DNA from: Limnephilus marmoratus | Taxonomy: Eukaryota; Arthropoda; Insecta; Trichoptera; Limnephilidae | Assembly (NCBI GenBank): GCA_917880885.1 | Contig: OU862928.1 | Location: forward strand, 42,644,962 to 42,708,961 | DNA: 64,000 nucleotides | Direction of reading: 5' to 3' | Part shown: positions 21,014 through 30,460 of the stretch, piece after piece | Layout: every line of letters starts with the position of its first letter | Position numbering within the stretch: the stretch's first letter is position 1 | Notes under the pieces: generated by a model | Database searches by the model: none | What the model was told of the DNA's origin: nothing | Seen by the model: only the letters and a program-made list of their open reading frames with translations | Program-made: the position numbers and the translations under genes

Positions 21014-23029
21014 CTAGTGGTGGTAAATTAGGAGTAATATAGGAGTAATATAGGAGTAAAAATTGAGAGTAAAATTATTCAAATACTTTGGATAATAAAA
21101 ACCTTTAAAAACATAAAATCCTTTAAAAACATAAAATTTCATGGTAGAATAATTAGAATACTTTGGATAATAAAATAGAATCCTTTTGAACCATAAACTT
21201 TGATGGTAGACTAATTCAAAGAGTTTGGATAATAAAAAATATATAAAACAGTAACATTTGATGGTAAAATAATAGCAGTATTTTGGATAATAGAAACCTT
21301 TAAAAACATAAAATTGGATGGTAAAAAAATGAAAATACTTAGGATAATAAAAACCTTGAAATGCACAAAATTTTAAAGGGAAATTATTTATGTACTTTGA
21401 ATAATAAAAACCTTTGAAACAATAAAATTTGACAGTAAAATTTTTCAAATACTTTGGATAATAAAAACCTTTGGTACAATATAATTTGATGGAAAAATAA
21501 GTTGAGTAATATGGGTAATAAAAACTTTTAGAACAATAAAGTAATATGGTAATAATGATGGTAAAATAATTCAAATACTTAGGATAATTAAAACATTTAA
21601 AGCAATAGCATTTGATGGTATAATAATAAAAAAACATTGGATAATAATAACCTTTAAAAATATAAAATTTCATGGTAAAATAATTAGAATACTTTGGATA
21701 ATAAAATAGAATCCTTTTAAACCTTAAAATTTTATGGTAGAATAATTCAAAAACTTTGGATAATAAAAAATATTTACAACAGTAACATTTGATGGTAAAA
21801 TAATAATAGTACTTTGGATAATAGAAACCTTTAAACACATGAAATTTGATGGTAAAATAATGAAAATACTTTGGATAATAAAAACCTCGAAAAGCATAAA
21901 ACTTTAAAGGAAAATCATTTAAGTACTTTGAATAATAAAAACCTTTAAAACAATAAAGTTTGACAGTAAAATTATTCAAATACTTTGGATAATAAAAACC
22001 TTCGGTATAATGTAATTTGATGGAAAAATTAGTTGAATAATTTGGGTAATAAAAACTTTTAGAGCAGTAAAAATTTATGTTAAAATAATTGAAATTCTTT
22101 GGATAATTAGAACATTTAAAACAATAGCATTTGATGGTATAATAATAAAAATACCTTGGATAATAAAAACCTTTAAAAACGTAGAATTGCATGCTAAAAT
22201 AATTAGAATAATTTGGATAATAAAATCCTTTTAAACCATAAAATTTGATGGTAAAAAAATAAAGATACTTTGGATAATAAAAACCTTTAAAGGTATAAAA
22301 TTTTATGGTAAAATACTTTAAAAACTTTAGATAATAAAAACCTTTAGAGCAATAATATTTTTTGGTAAATTGATTAAGATAATTAGAGTAATAAAAATAT
22401 TTAGAATAATAGAATTTAATGATAAAATAATTAGAAAAGTTTGGGTAGTAAAGACATTTAAAAAAATAAAATTTTATCGTACAATAGTTAAAAAATATTG
22501 GGTAATAAGAACCATTGGAAAAATAGAAATTGAAGTAAAAATAATTAAAATACTTTGAAAGACCTTTAAAACAATAAAGTTTGAAGGTAAAAATGTAGAG
22601 ATAGTTTAGGTTATAATTTGGGTTATAATAGAAAATGATGGTAAAATAATTAGAATAATTTAGGTTATAATAGAAAATGATGGAAAAGTAATTAAAATAA
22701 TTAGGGTTATAATAGAAAATGATGGAAAAATAATTAAAATAATTTGGGTAATAAAAACATTCAAAACAATCAATTTTTATGATAAAATAATTTAAATAAT
22801 TTGGGTAAAAAAAACATTTAGAATAATAAGATTTGATGTTAAAATAGTTAAAATGGTTTTGGTAATAAAAACATTTAGAGCAGTAAAATTTGGTGTTAAA
22901 ATAATTTGGATAATAGAAAGAATTAGAAAGATTTTTGTAAACAGAATCGGTAGAAATAGTTAATGAAATGGGACTTTTAGGGGAATAATATAGTTGCAAT
23001 GATTGGAATGTGTTAAATAATTCTACCAT
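21014..23029 (-). CDS. Tandem-repeat Phe/Tyr-rich frame between ORF1 and ORF2
   Basis: 671 codons open on the minus strand, made almost entirely of about 33 units of 19 residues with a consensus near FYYPKYLNYFTIKFYCFKG. Composition is dominated by Phe, Tyr, Lys and Asn with spaced Cys; no known domain. It begins 6 bases after the ORF1 stop, in the same frame, and ends with TAG 4 bases before the ORF2 ATG. The first 36 residues (MVELFNTFQSLQLYYSPKSP onward) and the last 8 (PILLLIYH) are not repeat. The repeat period is a multiple of three, so an open frame could persist passively; whether a protein is made is unknown. I know of no LINE with such a third ORF. It may instead be an expanded non-coding spacer. 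Confidence 0.4.
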   Translation of the reverse strand: MVELFNTFQSLQLYYSPKSPISLTISTDSVYKNLSNSFYYPNYFNTKFYCSKCFYYQNHFNYFNIKSYYSKCFFYPNYLNYFIIKIDCFECFYYPNYFNYFSIIFYYNPNYFNYFSIIFYYNLNYSNYFTIIFYYNPNYNLNYLYIFTFKLYCFKGLSKYFNYFYFNFYFSNGSYYPIFFNYCTIKFYFFKCLYYPNFSNYFIIKFYYSKYFYYSNYLNQFTKKYYCSKGFYYLKFLKYFTIKFYTFKGFYYPKYLYFFTIKFYGLKGFYYPNYSNYFSMQFYVFKGFYYPRYFYYYTIKCYCFKCSNYPKNFNYFNINFYCSKSFYYPNYSTNFSIKLHYTEGFYYPKYLNNFTVKLYCFKGFYYSKYLNDFPLKFYAFRGFYYPKYFHYFTIKFHVFKGFYYPKYYYYFTIKCYCCKYFLLSKVFELFYHKILRFKRILFYYPKYSNYFTMKFYIFKGYYYPMFFYYYTIKCYCFKCFNYPKYLNYFTIIITILLYCSKSFYYPYYSTYFSIKLYCTKGFYYPKYLKNFTVKFYCFKGFYYSKYINNFPLKFCAFQGFYYPKYFHFFTIQFYVFKGFYYPKYCYYFTIKCYCFIYFLLSKLFELVYHQSLWFKRILFYYPKYSNYSTMKFYVFKGFYVFKGFYYPKYLNNFTLNFYSYITPILLLIYHH
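21060..22930. repeat. 57-bp minisatellite with a higher-order period
   Basis: On the plus strand the unit reads about TACTTTGGATAATAAAAACC, TTTAAAACATAAAATTTGAT, GGTAAAATAATTAAAA. A higher-order repeat of about 531 bp (9 units) is visible: for example the phrase AATAGAATCCTTTT recurs at 21176 and 21707. The older, more diverged units are at the right (22500-22930), next to ORF1. Confidence 0.9.
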
Positions 23030-23035
23030 TATGAT

Positions 23036-23989
23036 TTATTGCAATACAGGAAGTTTATAGTAGAATGCGTAGTTATCTACAGTTGAATCCCCATTTTTTT
23101 TCAAATCATTTTCATGTTTTATTTCAATTATTTTTTCCCCAGTTCCTTTGCGGACAAGCAAGTTATTTGATTTGAACCATACGAATTGATAAAGGGTTTC
23201 TTTGGCCCTTTGCTTCGTTTTCCACATCAGTTCCTTGAAGTAAGGAGAGAGTACTTCATTGATGAAGATAGGAGAGTTTGGGTTTAAGGTTTTGGCCTCT
23301 TTCTTTAGCGAGAGCAACGATTCCCTTGTTTTTTGGCTGTAGAAGGCAATGTGTAGTTTGACCGGGGTGTTCCGCCTGCGATCTTGTGTCCTGGTCACCA
23401 TGCGGATGTCTTGTTGTTGGAGGGGCAGTCCCAGCGAGCCAGCTACCCGAAGAACGGCCTCCGCGGGTTGTTCTCCCGTCCTTAAGTCCACACCCGCCAT
23501 TTCCACGCTGTCGGAGAGTTTGACTTGTTCTAAATCCGCGAGTCGACTTTCCAGGGAAGAGATTCTGTTGTTTTTTTTTTCGTTTTCCTCGCGTAGGAAT
23601 TTTGCTTCTTTATGAATGTCCTCTACTTGTTTGAATTTTAATAGCAGTTCTTCATATTGTTTGCAGATGAATTCACTGCTTCTTTTGAGGTCATTAATTT
23701 CCTGCTCAAACATTTGTTTTATTTCAAAAATTTTGTCATCAAAATGTTTGGTGAGACGATTATATAAGGAGTCGGCTTCTGATCCGAGTGTCGCGGCCGA
23801 AGTAGCAGGTGAGCTCGGTCTGCTTTTGCATTTTGGGCATTTCCAAATTTGTTTATTTTTTACTGACATTTTTTTGAAATTGTTATCTGTGATATTTAAG
23901 CAATTGTTATGGAAACCGATGTTGCAAGTGGCACACGTGAGTGCATGGTCATTTTTGGTGATAAGGTTTAGGCAGGCTTCGCAATTCAT
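23036..23989 (-). CDS. LINE ORF1: PHD finger, coiled coil, FP25K-like domain
   Basis: 317 residues. A PHD-type zinc finger is complete: C3, C6, C19, C22, H27, C30, C51 and C54 (C4HC3). Residues 75-155 are a charged heptad-rich coiled coil (KFKQVEDIHKEAKFLREENE, NNRISSLESRLADLEQ), probably for oligomerisation. Residues 165-300 (GVDLRTGEQPAEAVLRVAGS, VKLHIAFYSQKTRESLL, KQRAKETLYQFVWFKSNNLL) resemble the C-terminal domain shared by LINE ORF1 proteins of this type and baculovirus FP25K-like proteins. The expected role is RNA binding in the retrotransposition particle. The start is the first methionine before the zinc finger. Stop TAA at 23036-23038; the next ATG is only 6 bases further and in the same frame. 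Confidence 0.85.
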   Translation of the reverse strand: MNCEACLNLITKNDHALTCATCNIGFHNNCLNITDNNFKKMSVKNKQIWKCPKCKSRPSSPATSAATLGSEADSLYNRLTKHFDDKIFEIKQMFEQEINDLKRSSEFICKQYEELLLKFKQVEDIHKEAKFLREENEKKNNRISSLESRLADLEQVKLSDSVEMAGVDLRTGEQPAEAVLRVAGSLGLPLQQQDIRMVTRTQDRRRNTPVKLHIAFYSQKTRESLLSLKKEAKTLNPNSPIFINEVLSPYFKELMWKTKQRAKETLYQFVWFKSNNLLVRKGTGEKIIEIKHENDLKKNGDSTVDNYAFYYKLPVLQ

Positions 23990-24030
23990 TGTTGGTTCGT
24001 TTTTTTCTTTTTTTTTTTTTAAATAAATAT

Positions 24031-24699
24031 TCGGAATAGAGAAGAATTCAGTGGATAGTGCGGCCTCTGTGTGGTGATCGAGCTAATAGATTTGTAATGT
24101 TTCTAATAATGTTCTTGTTATTGCTCGCAGACACAGATGGCGTTAAATAAAAAAGAAAATAAATAAATAAAGGTTATAGTGAAATTTGCTTATTTAACTT
24201 ATTTAACTGATCTGGTATGCACTGGACACAATAATTTTATTTATTTCATTTATATATTTTAATTTTCACTGTCTTGATTTAAGAATCTAGAGGGAAATAT
24301 TTGTATGTGTCATCAATCTATCTCTTGACGAATCACATTTAGGAAGATCAAATCCTTATACTACTGTACCGCCCACCATTAAATGTTGCTTTTACTTTCC
24401 AAAATACACTTAATAAAGAATATATTATACATATTAATATTAAAATATTTGAAGCAGGCAGCCTCTGCAACCACATGCTCTGGATTGTTTCCGAAATATA
24501 TGGATATTTCCAGAAGCGACGCCCATGTTAAAGTATTCGAATACCGAACTAACGAGAACGTTTCGGCCGCCTCTCATTAAATACATCTAGCGCCGGCATT
24601 ACGATGGCTGGATGTGTAGGTACCTATCGCATCGATAATGAGCTGTTCCAGAAAAGGTACGAACAATTGCGCGCCTGAAATGCACTGTTCGGGCGCTTT
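24031..24699. other. LINE leader and unassigned sequence
   Basis: 24121-24175 contains AAATAAAAAAGAAAATAAAT followed by further AAAT repeats on the plus strand, which could be the tail of another, otherwise absent LINE. The rest is not recognised. Confidence 0.35.
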
Positions 24700-25010
24700 T
24701 GAGAAAGTCACCGAGTGAAGAATTACTACAAAACAAAGCAATACTCCGACTCGCCGGACTATATAAAGGCGCTCAGCAACGCACACAGTGTTTACATAGC
24801 GTTCAGTATTCTCGCCTCACGCAACCGCAGTTAACCTTGACCCAGTAAAAATCCACGTTTGTTTGTTCACCTAATACCGGTAGTGTATTTAATCTGTTCC
24901 GCTATCCAGTTCAGAATTGATTTGTAAAATCGTAATCTTGTTAGCACTCAATAAAGACTTCCAACACGCAACCTCAATCTCGAGTTCTACATGTTTTTCA
25001 AGATTAAATA
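24700..25010 (+). promoter_or_regulatory. Promoter-plus-polyA module, possible solo LTR
   Basis: A TATA box (CTATATAAAGGCGCTC, about 24758-24773) is followed some 25-30 bases later by an ACACAGTG start-like motif, and about 170 bases further by a polyadenylation signal (CAATAAAGACTTCC, about 24949-24962). Such compact spacing is typical of an LTR (U3-R-U5). I could not define TG...CA ends or a target duplication, so a solo LTR is only one reading; a small transcription unit is another. Confidence 0.3.
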
Positions 25011-25301
25011 ACATGTGTTCACTACTATGTCATCTGACATAAACAGATAGACAATAAACAGTGTTAATTTCAAGAGACCTCCCAGGTAAGTATGGTCCTG
25101 TATTTATTCATTTTTAGGCAGCATTGCGTTAATTGGTCAAAACATTGTACATAATATATATTTTCGTATCGGTGATCAATAAAGCTGTGGACGCAATTTT
25201 TAGCCATAAGTTGTTTTTAATTGTTTGTCTAGGTTGTAGTTTTCTAGACCTTAGAAATGTATTAAAAGTTTGAGGTGATTTTTCATAAAAACAGCGCTAT
25301 A

Positions 25302-25686
25302 CAGGGTGTCCGGGGGTAAAGTGCATTAATTTCGGGAGGTGATTCTACATGATGGTAGGAGTAAAAAAGATTAACAACTTTTTTTGAAATTCCAACATTT
25401 TTTTTCGCATACAAAAAGATCTACCTAATAAACATCCTTAGTGTGAGGTACGATCTTACTTACCGGGAGCCTGCCGGGCACAGTCGTGGCAACATTGTAT
25501 GGTGGTGATTGTAACAGCGGAAAATAATAAAGCTGGCCGCGCACGCCGGTCTAATTTTATCTTTTTACCACAAAACTACCCCTAAAAGTTGGAATTTCGA
25601 AAAAAGTTATTTATCTTTTTTACTTATACGTACTATCACGTCACATCACCTCCCGAAGTTAATGTACTTTACCCCCGGACCCCCTG
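25302..25686. mobile_element. Tc1/mariner-type MITE with about 97-bp inverted repeats
   Basis: Ends CAGGGTGTCCGGGGGTAAAG (left) and the complement of CAGGGGGTCCGGGGGTAAAG (right), each flanked by TA (25300-25301, 25687-25688). The arms extend to about 25401 and from about 25588 and differ by a few substitutions and a 1-5 base indel. No transposase is encoded. The flanks join to GCGCTA-TA-AATCATCCAA, which occurs without the element at 31651-31670, so the insertion is directly demonstrated. Confidence 0.9.
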
Positions 25687-25688
25687 TA

Positions 25689-26308
25689 TAAATCATCCAA
25701 ATATTATTATTATTATTAGTAACTTCTATCTTTTCGTTTCTAAACAAGACGCCTGCGCAGGAAGAGGACAAACGTGTCGATGATTTTCGTACAAGCTCGC
25801 GCTGGGAGCAGCTTATATTAATTTTCATTTATTTTTCTCAGTTTCACGCGATTGTAAAACGGAACGATAAGCTCAAAGTACAACTCAAATTGCGCCAAGT
25901 TGTTTCAAGAATATTTAATGTATTGCATTGACATTTTGTGATGGACACTTTAATTCTGTCCGAAACGTTGGTTAAAGAAGGAGGTAGAGCATAGGTTCTC
26001 AACGTGGGCGATAACTTTGGGGGCGTTTCATACCTTCAGGAGGCAGTAGAAGACCAAGAGAAAATAGGGGGCGTTTCAGACTTTCAGGGGGCGGTAGGAG
26101 ACCCAGAGAAACACATTCCTACCCCATCCCATCCCATTACGGGCCATCCATAAATTACGTCACACCTAAAGAGGGGGGGGGGGAGTAGAGAAGTGTGACA
26201 AAGGGTATGGGAGGGGGTCATAAGCTTTGTGACGTCTCATGCACAAAATGACTGCGACGCGCGACACATGCGACTGCCACAAAAATATTTTGCCAATCCT
26301 TTTACGCC
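25689..26308. other. Mixed repeat debris
   Basis: TTA microsatellite at 25702-25718; the phrase TCCGAAACGTTGG with AAGAAGGAGGTAG at about 25957-25985, repeated at 62557-62585 and in reverse near 48555-48575; and a segment starting CCATCCATAAATTACGTCAC (26147) of a type common in insect repeats. No gene. Confidence 0.45.
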
Positions 26309-26316
26309 CCCTCCGT

Positions 26317-27299
26317 CAGTGGCGGTTCTTCTCAAGGGGACGGTGGGGACAGACCCCACTTCATATTTCAGAAACCTATTGAGAATTTTTTCGATGCTTT
26401 ATGTTCACAAACATGAATTCTTAACATAAAAGTAATTATTAACATTTGCAGAAACATAATTTATAATTTCAATTAAGAACATTTTTAAGCTCGAAATTGA
26501 AATAGTTTCTTCGGACGAGCGTGCGACCACTCCGCTCACTTTCTTGTTGCGTACTAACGCGATTCGACGATCGCAAAACTATCAGTTGCCATGCGCCATG
26601 CGCACTGCGCAAACCGTTCTGCGCACTTGGGGAACATCACGGGATTTTTCCCTTGAAATTTATATTCTTTATTCGTACTGAATACGTTTCTTAGGGATCT
26701 CGCGAATTCGCGCATGCGCATTTGAGTCATAGTATCATTATCTTGGGGATAAAGATAAACTCTAGGATCCCCTCGTGGATAATAATTGGGAGTTTGTTTA
26801 CGTTCAAATTGAAAGATGTGAGCTATGCACGGACCGGGATTCGCGTTAGTGGTATTATTGTTGTACGTATTTTGTTATTAAAATAATAATATAAGTCGGA
26901 TTATTTCTATAGCGCCGTTCTGGTGGAAAATTTACCTCAAAAGCGCTTTAAACCAAAGTTGGTTGGATTATATTTGTTATTTTTTATTGTTTTATATTCA
27001 TATATGTTCTATTTTTTGTCTTTCTGGTAAGGTGCGTAAATAATTCAATAAGTAATATTTTTTTGAGAAAAATAAATATTTTTTCGAAAAATTTAATGAA
27101 TTATTTACTTAAGACTTTAGAAATTAGAATTGAAAACATAAAAATATACCTACTCGTATAGGTACATGAATATAAAAGAGTAGGTATTTTGAATTTTCTC
27201 ATTTATAATGAGCTTAAGGTAAATTGTCATGTAAGTATATTTATTTATACACAAAAAAAATCGATCCCCACCATCAAAATTGTGCTCGAGCCGCCACTG
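26317..27299. mobile_element. hAT-type non-autonomous element
   Basis: Termini CAGTGGCGG at the left and CCGCCACTG at the right, with imperfect inverted similarity extending about 35 bp (including GGTGGGGA blocks). A perfect 8-bp target duplication CCCTCCGT flanks it (26309-26316 and 27300-27307), the size made by hAT transposases. The 983-bp interior has no transposase frame, so it depends on an autonomous partner. Confidence 0.9.
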
Positions 27300-27996
27300 C
27301 CCTCCGTTGTGGCAAATGTAACCCCATCGTGGTATCCCATTACGCCCCCCCCGTCGTGGTATCCCGTTACACCCTCCTCGTTGTGGTAAATATCATCGTG
27401 ACTCAAAATGGGCGGTGTGCAAAAAAAAGGTTGATAATCTATGAGTTAACATGCATAATTACCCAAAAATAAAACACGTTAAGAACTAAATTGCTCTTAA
27501 ATTGCGTATGAAAACTTGGTCTAAAAAAATAAATGTAAAGTGTTTTAAATAGAACTTTGTTGCAAAATTTATTGCCTGATAACTTATTTACTTGAATATA
27601 TTTTTGATAAAGTTTTGAAGAGCAAAAAATTTTAAAAAGTTAATTTTATTGTCAAGTATCAGATGGAACCTTGTTGATCAAAGGGAATGATTTCAATGTA
27701 TTCATCGGTACGGCCCTCTCCATTAGCAGTTAAGTGGGGTCCGGGTCAGAGAGAGATGGACTACATCTGTCTTCGTCTATTTTGATTGCACGCCATTACC
27801 GTCAAGTTAAAGAGTTATATTTCGGTATTAAATGAAATGTAACAAATGAGATAAGCTCTGATAGAGAGAAAGAATGAAGCATAAATCTCGGAGTTGGATG
27901 CTGACGTATTAATAATAGATATCGTCTCATTAATTTCGTATGTAGAAAAAGTGGACGACCGAGGTAGACACTATAACGTCTACGTCTACGTCTAAC
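27300..27996. other. No gene; short degenerate repeats
   Basis: 27300-27395 holds four degenerate units of about 30 bp built on CGTYGTGGTATCCC-TTACR. The remainder is unrecognised. Confidence 0.45.
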
Positions 27997-28131
27997 TTTG
28001 GGAGGCGGGTATGGGTACCGCCGCCCCGGGAACCTTTATTGGATAACCAACACCTCTGCCATAGGTCACCCTAAGTGGTTCGCTACGTTTGGTAATTTAG
28101 CAGGGGCGCCCGGGTTCATGAGGTGAGGTTT
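27997..28131 (+). mobile_element. SINE-A copy, 5' half (interrupted)
   Basis: Head GGGAGGCGGGTATGGGTACC through GGTGAGGTTT, where a LINE interrupts it. The 3' half resumes at 30461. The last 7 bases (GAGGTTT, 28125-28131) are repeated at 30454-30460 as the LINE target duplication. Confidence 0.85.
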
Positions 28132-28524
28132 ATTTATTTATTTATTTAAGGAACATAAACAGTTTTAATAACATAATATACATAAGAAGATAACAAAAAA
28201 CAGACCAATTATTAATGTTCACAGATAGGTATTTAGAAACATAAAAGTAACTGAATGTAAACTAGAAGATTTAAGAAAAGAAAAACAGGACAAAGCAGCA
28301 ATAAAAAATATATATATATAATACAGGTGTAGATTCAACAAGTGATAAACCTAAATATAAAAACACAACAATAAAATAAATGCGATTATAACTGTAAAGA
28401 AAATAGGGTGCAAAACAGGTATTTGGATTGGGACGGGTAAGGGGAGGACAGGGATAAGGGAAAGTTGCCACGCAGGTAATTTAAAAATATTAGGTACAAT
28501 TAAATTAATCATCATGAATATGTG

Positions 28525-29009
28525 TTATGTATTATTCGCACGTAGAATGTTATACAAAGAAATTCTGTAGCGAAAGTAACTAGCAGTGAATATGTCAGCA
28601 AGTGTTTCTAAACGTGCAAATTTAATGTTATAGTAGTTACATGCCCTTTGCATAAATTCATTTTGGTTGGAATTGGTGTTGCATCTATCAATGTAGAAAA
28701 GGGTATTATGTCTGCTATATCGAGTCGGCGCGTGGAAATTTATTTTATTTAGCAACTTCGGGCAGTCAACTTTCGAGTTAATAATTTTGTACAGGAGCAT
28801 CTGATCAGCGACAAACCTCCTGTTGAGCAGTTTCGTGATTCAAAAATGTTTCTCGATTTCATCGTAAGAATTGTATACACTGAATTATTTAAAATTGAGG
28901 AATTTGAGAAATCGCTCCTGAACTCTTTCTAACCTGTTAACATAAACAATATAGCGCGGGTTCCAAACCTGTGAACAGTATTCCAGGTTAGGACGAATAT
29001 GTGAATAGA
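28525..29009 (-). pseudogene. LINE ORF2 C-terminal end
   Basis: YSHIRPNLEYCSQVWNPRY, VYVNRLERVQERFL (about 28905-29005), a decayed stretch, then an intact end (28525-28800) with KIINSKVDCPKLLNKINFHA and RACNYYNIKFARLETLADIF. Comparable to the C-terminus at 2348-3200 but from a different subfamily. Confidence 0.75.
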
Positions 29010-29504
29010 GAACTCCAGTCCAATTTTTTTATTTTTTTTAATGAATACTGACCTCCTAACTTAAATAACTGCATTTTTATTTTTATTTTTAGAGTTAGTT
29101 TTAATAGATAAAATAATTGTCAAAGTTTTAATTTTTCGAGACCCCCCGAAAACCATCGAATTGTGTGACGTCATTACTCCTGAAAAATTAGTATAGGATA
29201 GGGCAATCAGCTGATCTACTGCGGCCATTTTGAATCCCGTTGTTCGAAGTATTCTCCCTAGAAATAGCATTACTAATCAAAGTTTCAATACAATGACTGG
29301 TGACGCGTGACGTCACATTTCACCATTTCAGTAATGCCAACTTAACACTGTGTTTTCAGGAGAGGTTTAAAAATGCACTTTTTAATAATTTTTTAAAAAC
29401 TCTGCGTTTAATATTATGAAATAAAAGTTATATATTCGGAATCAGCGTTCATTGGTCTATATGAACATATTTTTTTAAAGCCATAATATTTTTCACTGGA
29501 GTTC
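29010..29504. mobile_element. MITE-like insertion in the LINE
   Basis: Ends GAACTCCAGT (29010-29019) and ACTGGAGTTC (29495-29504) are perfect 10-bp inverted repeats, and the LINE coding sequence is continuous on both sides of them. Target duplication is unclear (TA dinucleotides are near both ends). No coding capacity. Confidence 0.75.
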
Positions 29505-29681
29505 CTTATTGTAGAGAATCAGATAAGTTTTAGTGTTTTTGAAAAATTTGCATGTTCTTAGTACAAAGCCTAGACTCTTTGTTGCTTTGGTGACAATGTT
29601 ATCAATGTGTTTATCAAAGGTAAGTTTAGAGTCCAAAAGAACCCCGAGGTCACGTATATAATCTTTATTTGTTAACAGCAA
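29505..29681 (-). pseudogene. LINE RT thumb fragment
   Basis: Reads RDLGVLLDSKLTFDKHIDNI, ATKSLGFVLRTCKFF, then is cut by the MITE-like insertion. The homologous sequence resumes at 29003 going left (YSHIRPNLEYCSQVWNPRY). Confidence 0.75.
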
Positions 29682-30367
29682 TCCAGAAATGGTGTAATCA
29701 TGCAGTATTTTATATATATTCTTGTAAACGCACAGAACAGTCTGGGGAGTTTATAGGAAGGTAAATAGTCGGCAAATAGTAAAATTTGAGCGTTGTGAAA
29801 ACATGTCGTAATATCATTTATATAGATAGAGAAAAGCAAAGGACCCAAAATGGACCCCTGAGGCACACCGGAAGTGATAATTTTCCAGATGGAGGAAAAT
29901 CCACCCACTGTCACAGCCTGAGACCTGTTTGTTACGTATGAAGATAACCAACGAAGGAGATCTCCATGAATACCATGATTAGCAAGTTTTCTAAGCAGGA
30001 CGCTGTGGTTGATCTTATCAAAGGCTTTGCTATAGTCGGTGTAGATTGTATCAACTTGCACACGTTTATCTATAGAGGCAGACAAGAAATTTATAAATGT
30101 TATAAGATTTGTAGCAACAGAGCGACCTGCAAAGAACCCGTGCTGAAATTCATTGATCGAATTCTTTACCACAGGGAATAACTGGTCATAGACTATGTTT
30201 TCTAACACCTTTGAAAAAATGCAAAGCTTAGAAATGGGTCTATAATTATCTGCTTCACACTTATTCCCCGATTTATGAATTGGCGTGATGTAGGCTCTTT
30301 TCCATATATCTGGAAATGTACCAGTCTTAAGCGATATATTAAACAGTATTGATAGCGGAAGTGACAA
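29672..30367 (-). pseudogene. LINE reverse transcriptase (partial)
   Basis: 231 codons from the first methionine with RT motifs AYITPIHKSGNKCEADNYRP, LENIVYDQLFPVV, FQHGFFAGRSVATNLITF, IYTDYSKAFDKINH (motif A) and VPQGSILGPLLFSIYINDI (motif B). Motif C is degraded: FADY appears where FADD is expected, followed by a frameshift. The catalytic aspartate pair is therefore lost. It continues as decayed frames at 29505-29681 and 28525-29009. Confidence 0.85.
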
Positions 30368-30460
30368 ATGATTTGCGCACTCGGTAATGAACAGTTGTGG
30401 GATACCATCTGGCCCAGCTCCCTTGTTGGGATCGAGCCTGACCGATCAAACCCGAGGTTT

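Larger units (their letters stand above)
17742..24030 (-). mobile_element. CR1/Daphne-like LINE with a repeat ORF
   Basis: About 6.3 kb on the minus strand: ORF1 with PHD finger (23036-23989), a tandem-repeat frame (21014-23029), ORF2 with endonuclease and RT (18775-21009) and its frameshifted C-terminal part (17976-18782), then a 3' UTR ending in AATAATAAATAAA near 17742. I could not find a target-site duplication, and the 5' limit is uncertain (the A-rich leader ends near 24000-24030). Apart from one frameshift the copy is well preserved. The clade assignment rests on the PHD-type ORF1 and on the RT C-terminus and is inference. Confidence 0.8.
28132..30453 (-). mobile_element. Jockey-like LINE, 5'-truncated, inserted in SINE-A
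   Basis: Minus-strand LINE beginning within the RT domain at right (DLDPNKGAGPDGIPQLF readable just inside 30453) and ending at left in a TAAATAAATAAATAAA tail. It is flanked by a 7-bp target duplication GAGGTTT. It is itself interrupted by a MITE-like element at 29010-29504. Size 2322 bp including that insertion. Confidence 0.85.

Noticed and set aside
21060..22930. Possible CRISPR-like regular array
   Set aside because: Units are contiguous and diverged, without unique spacers; eukaryotic LINE context.
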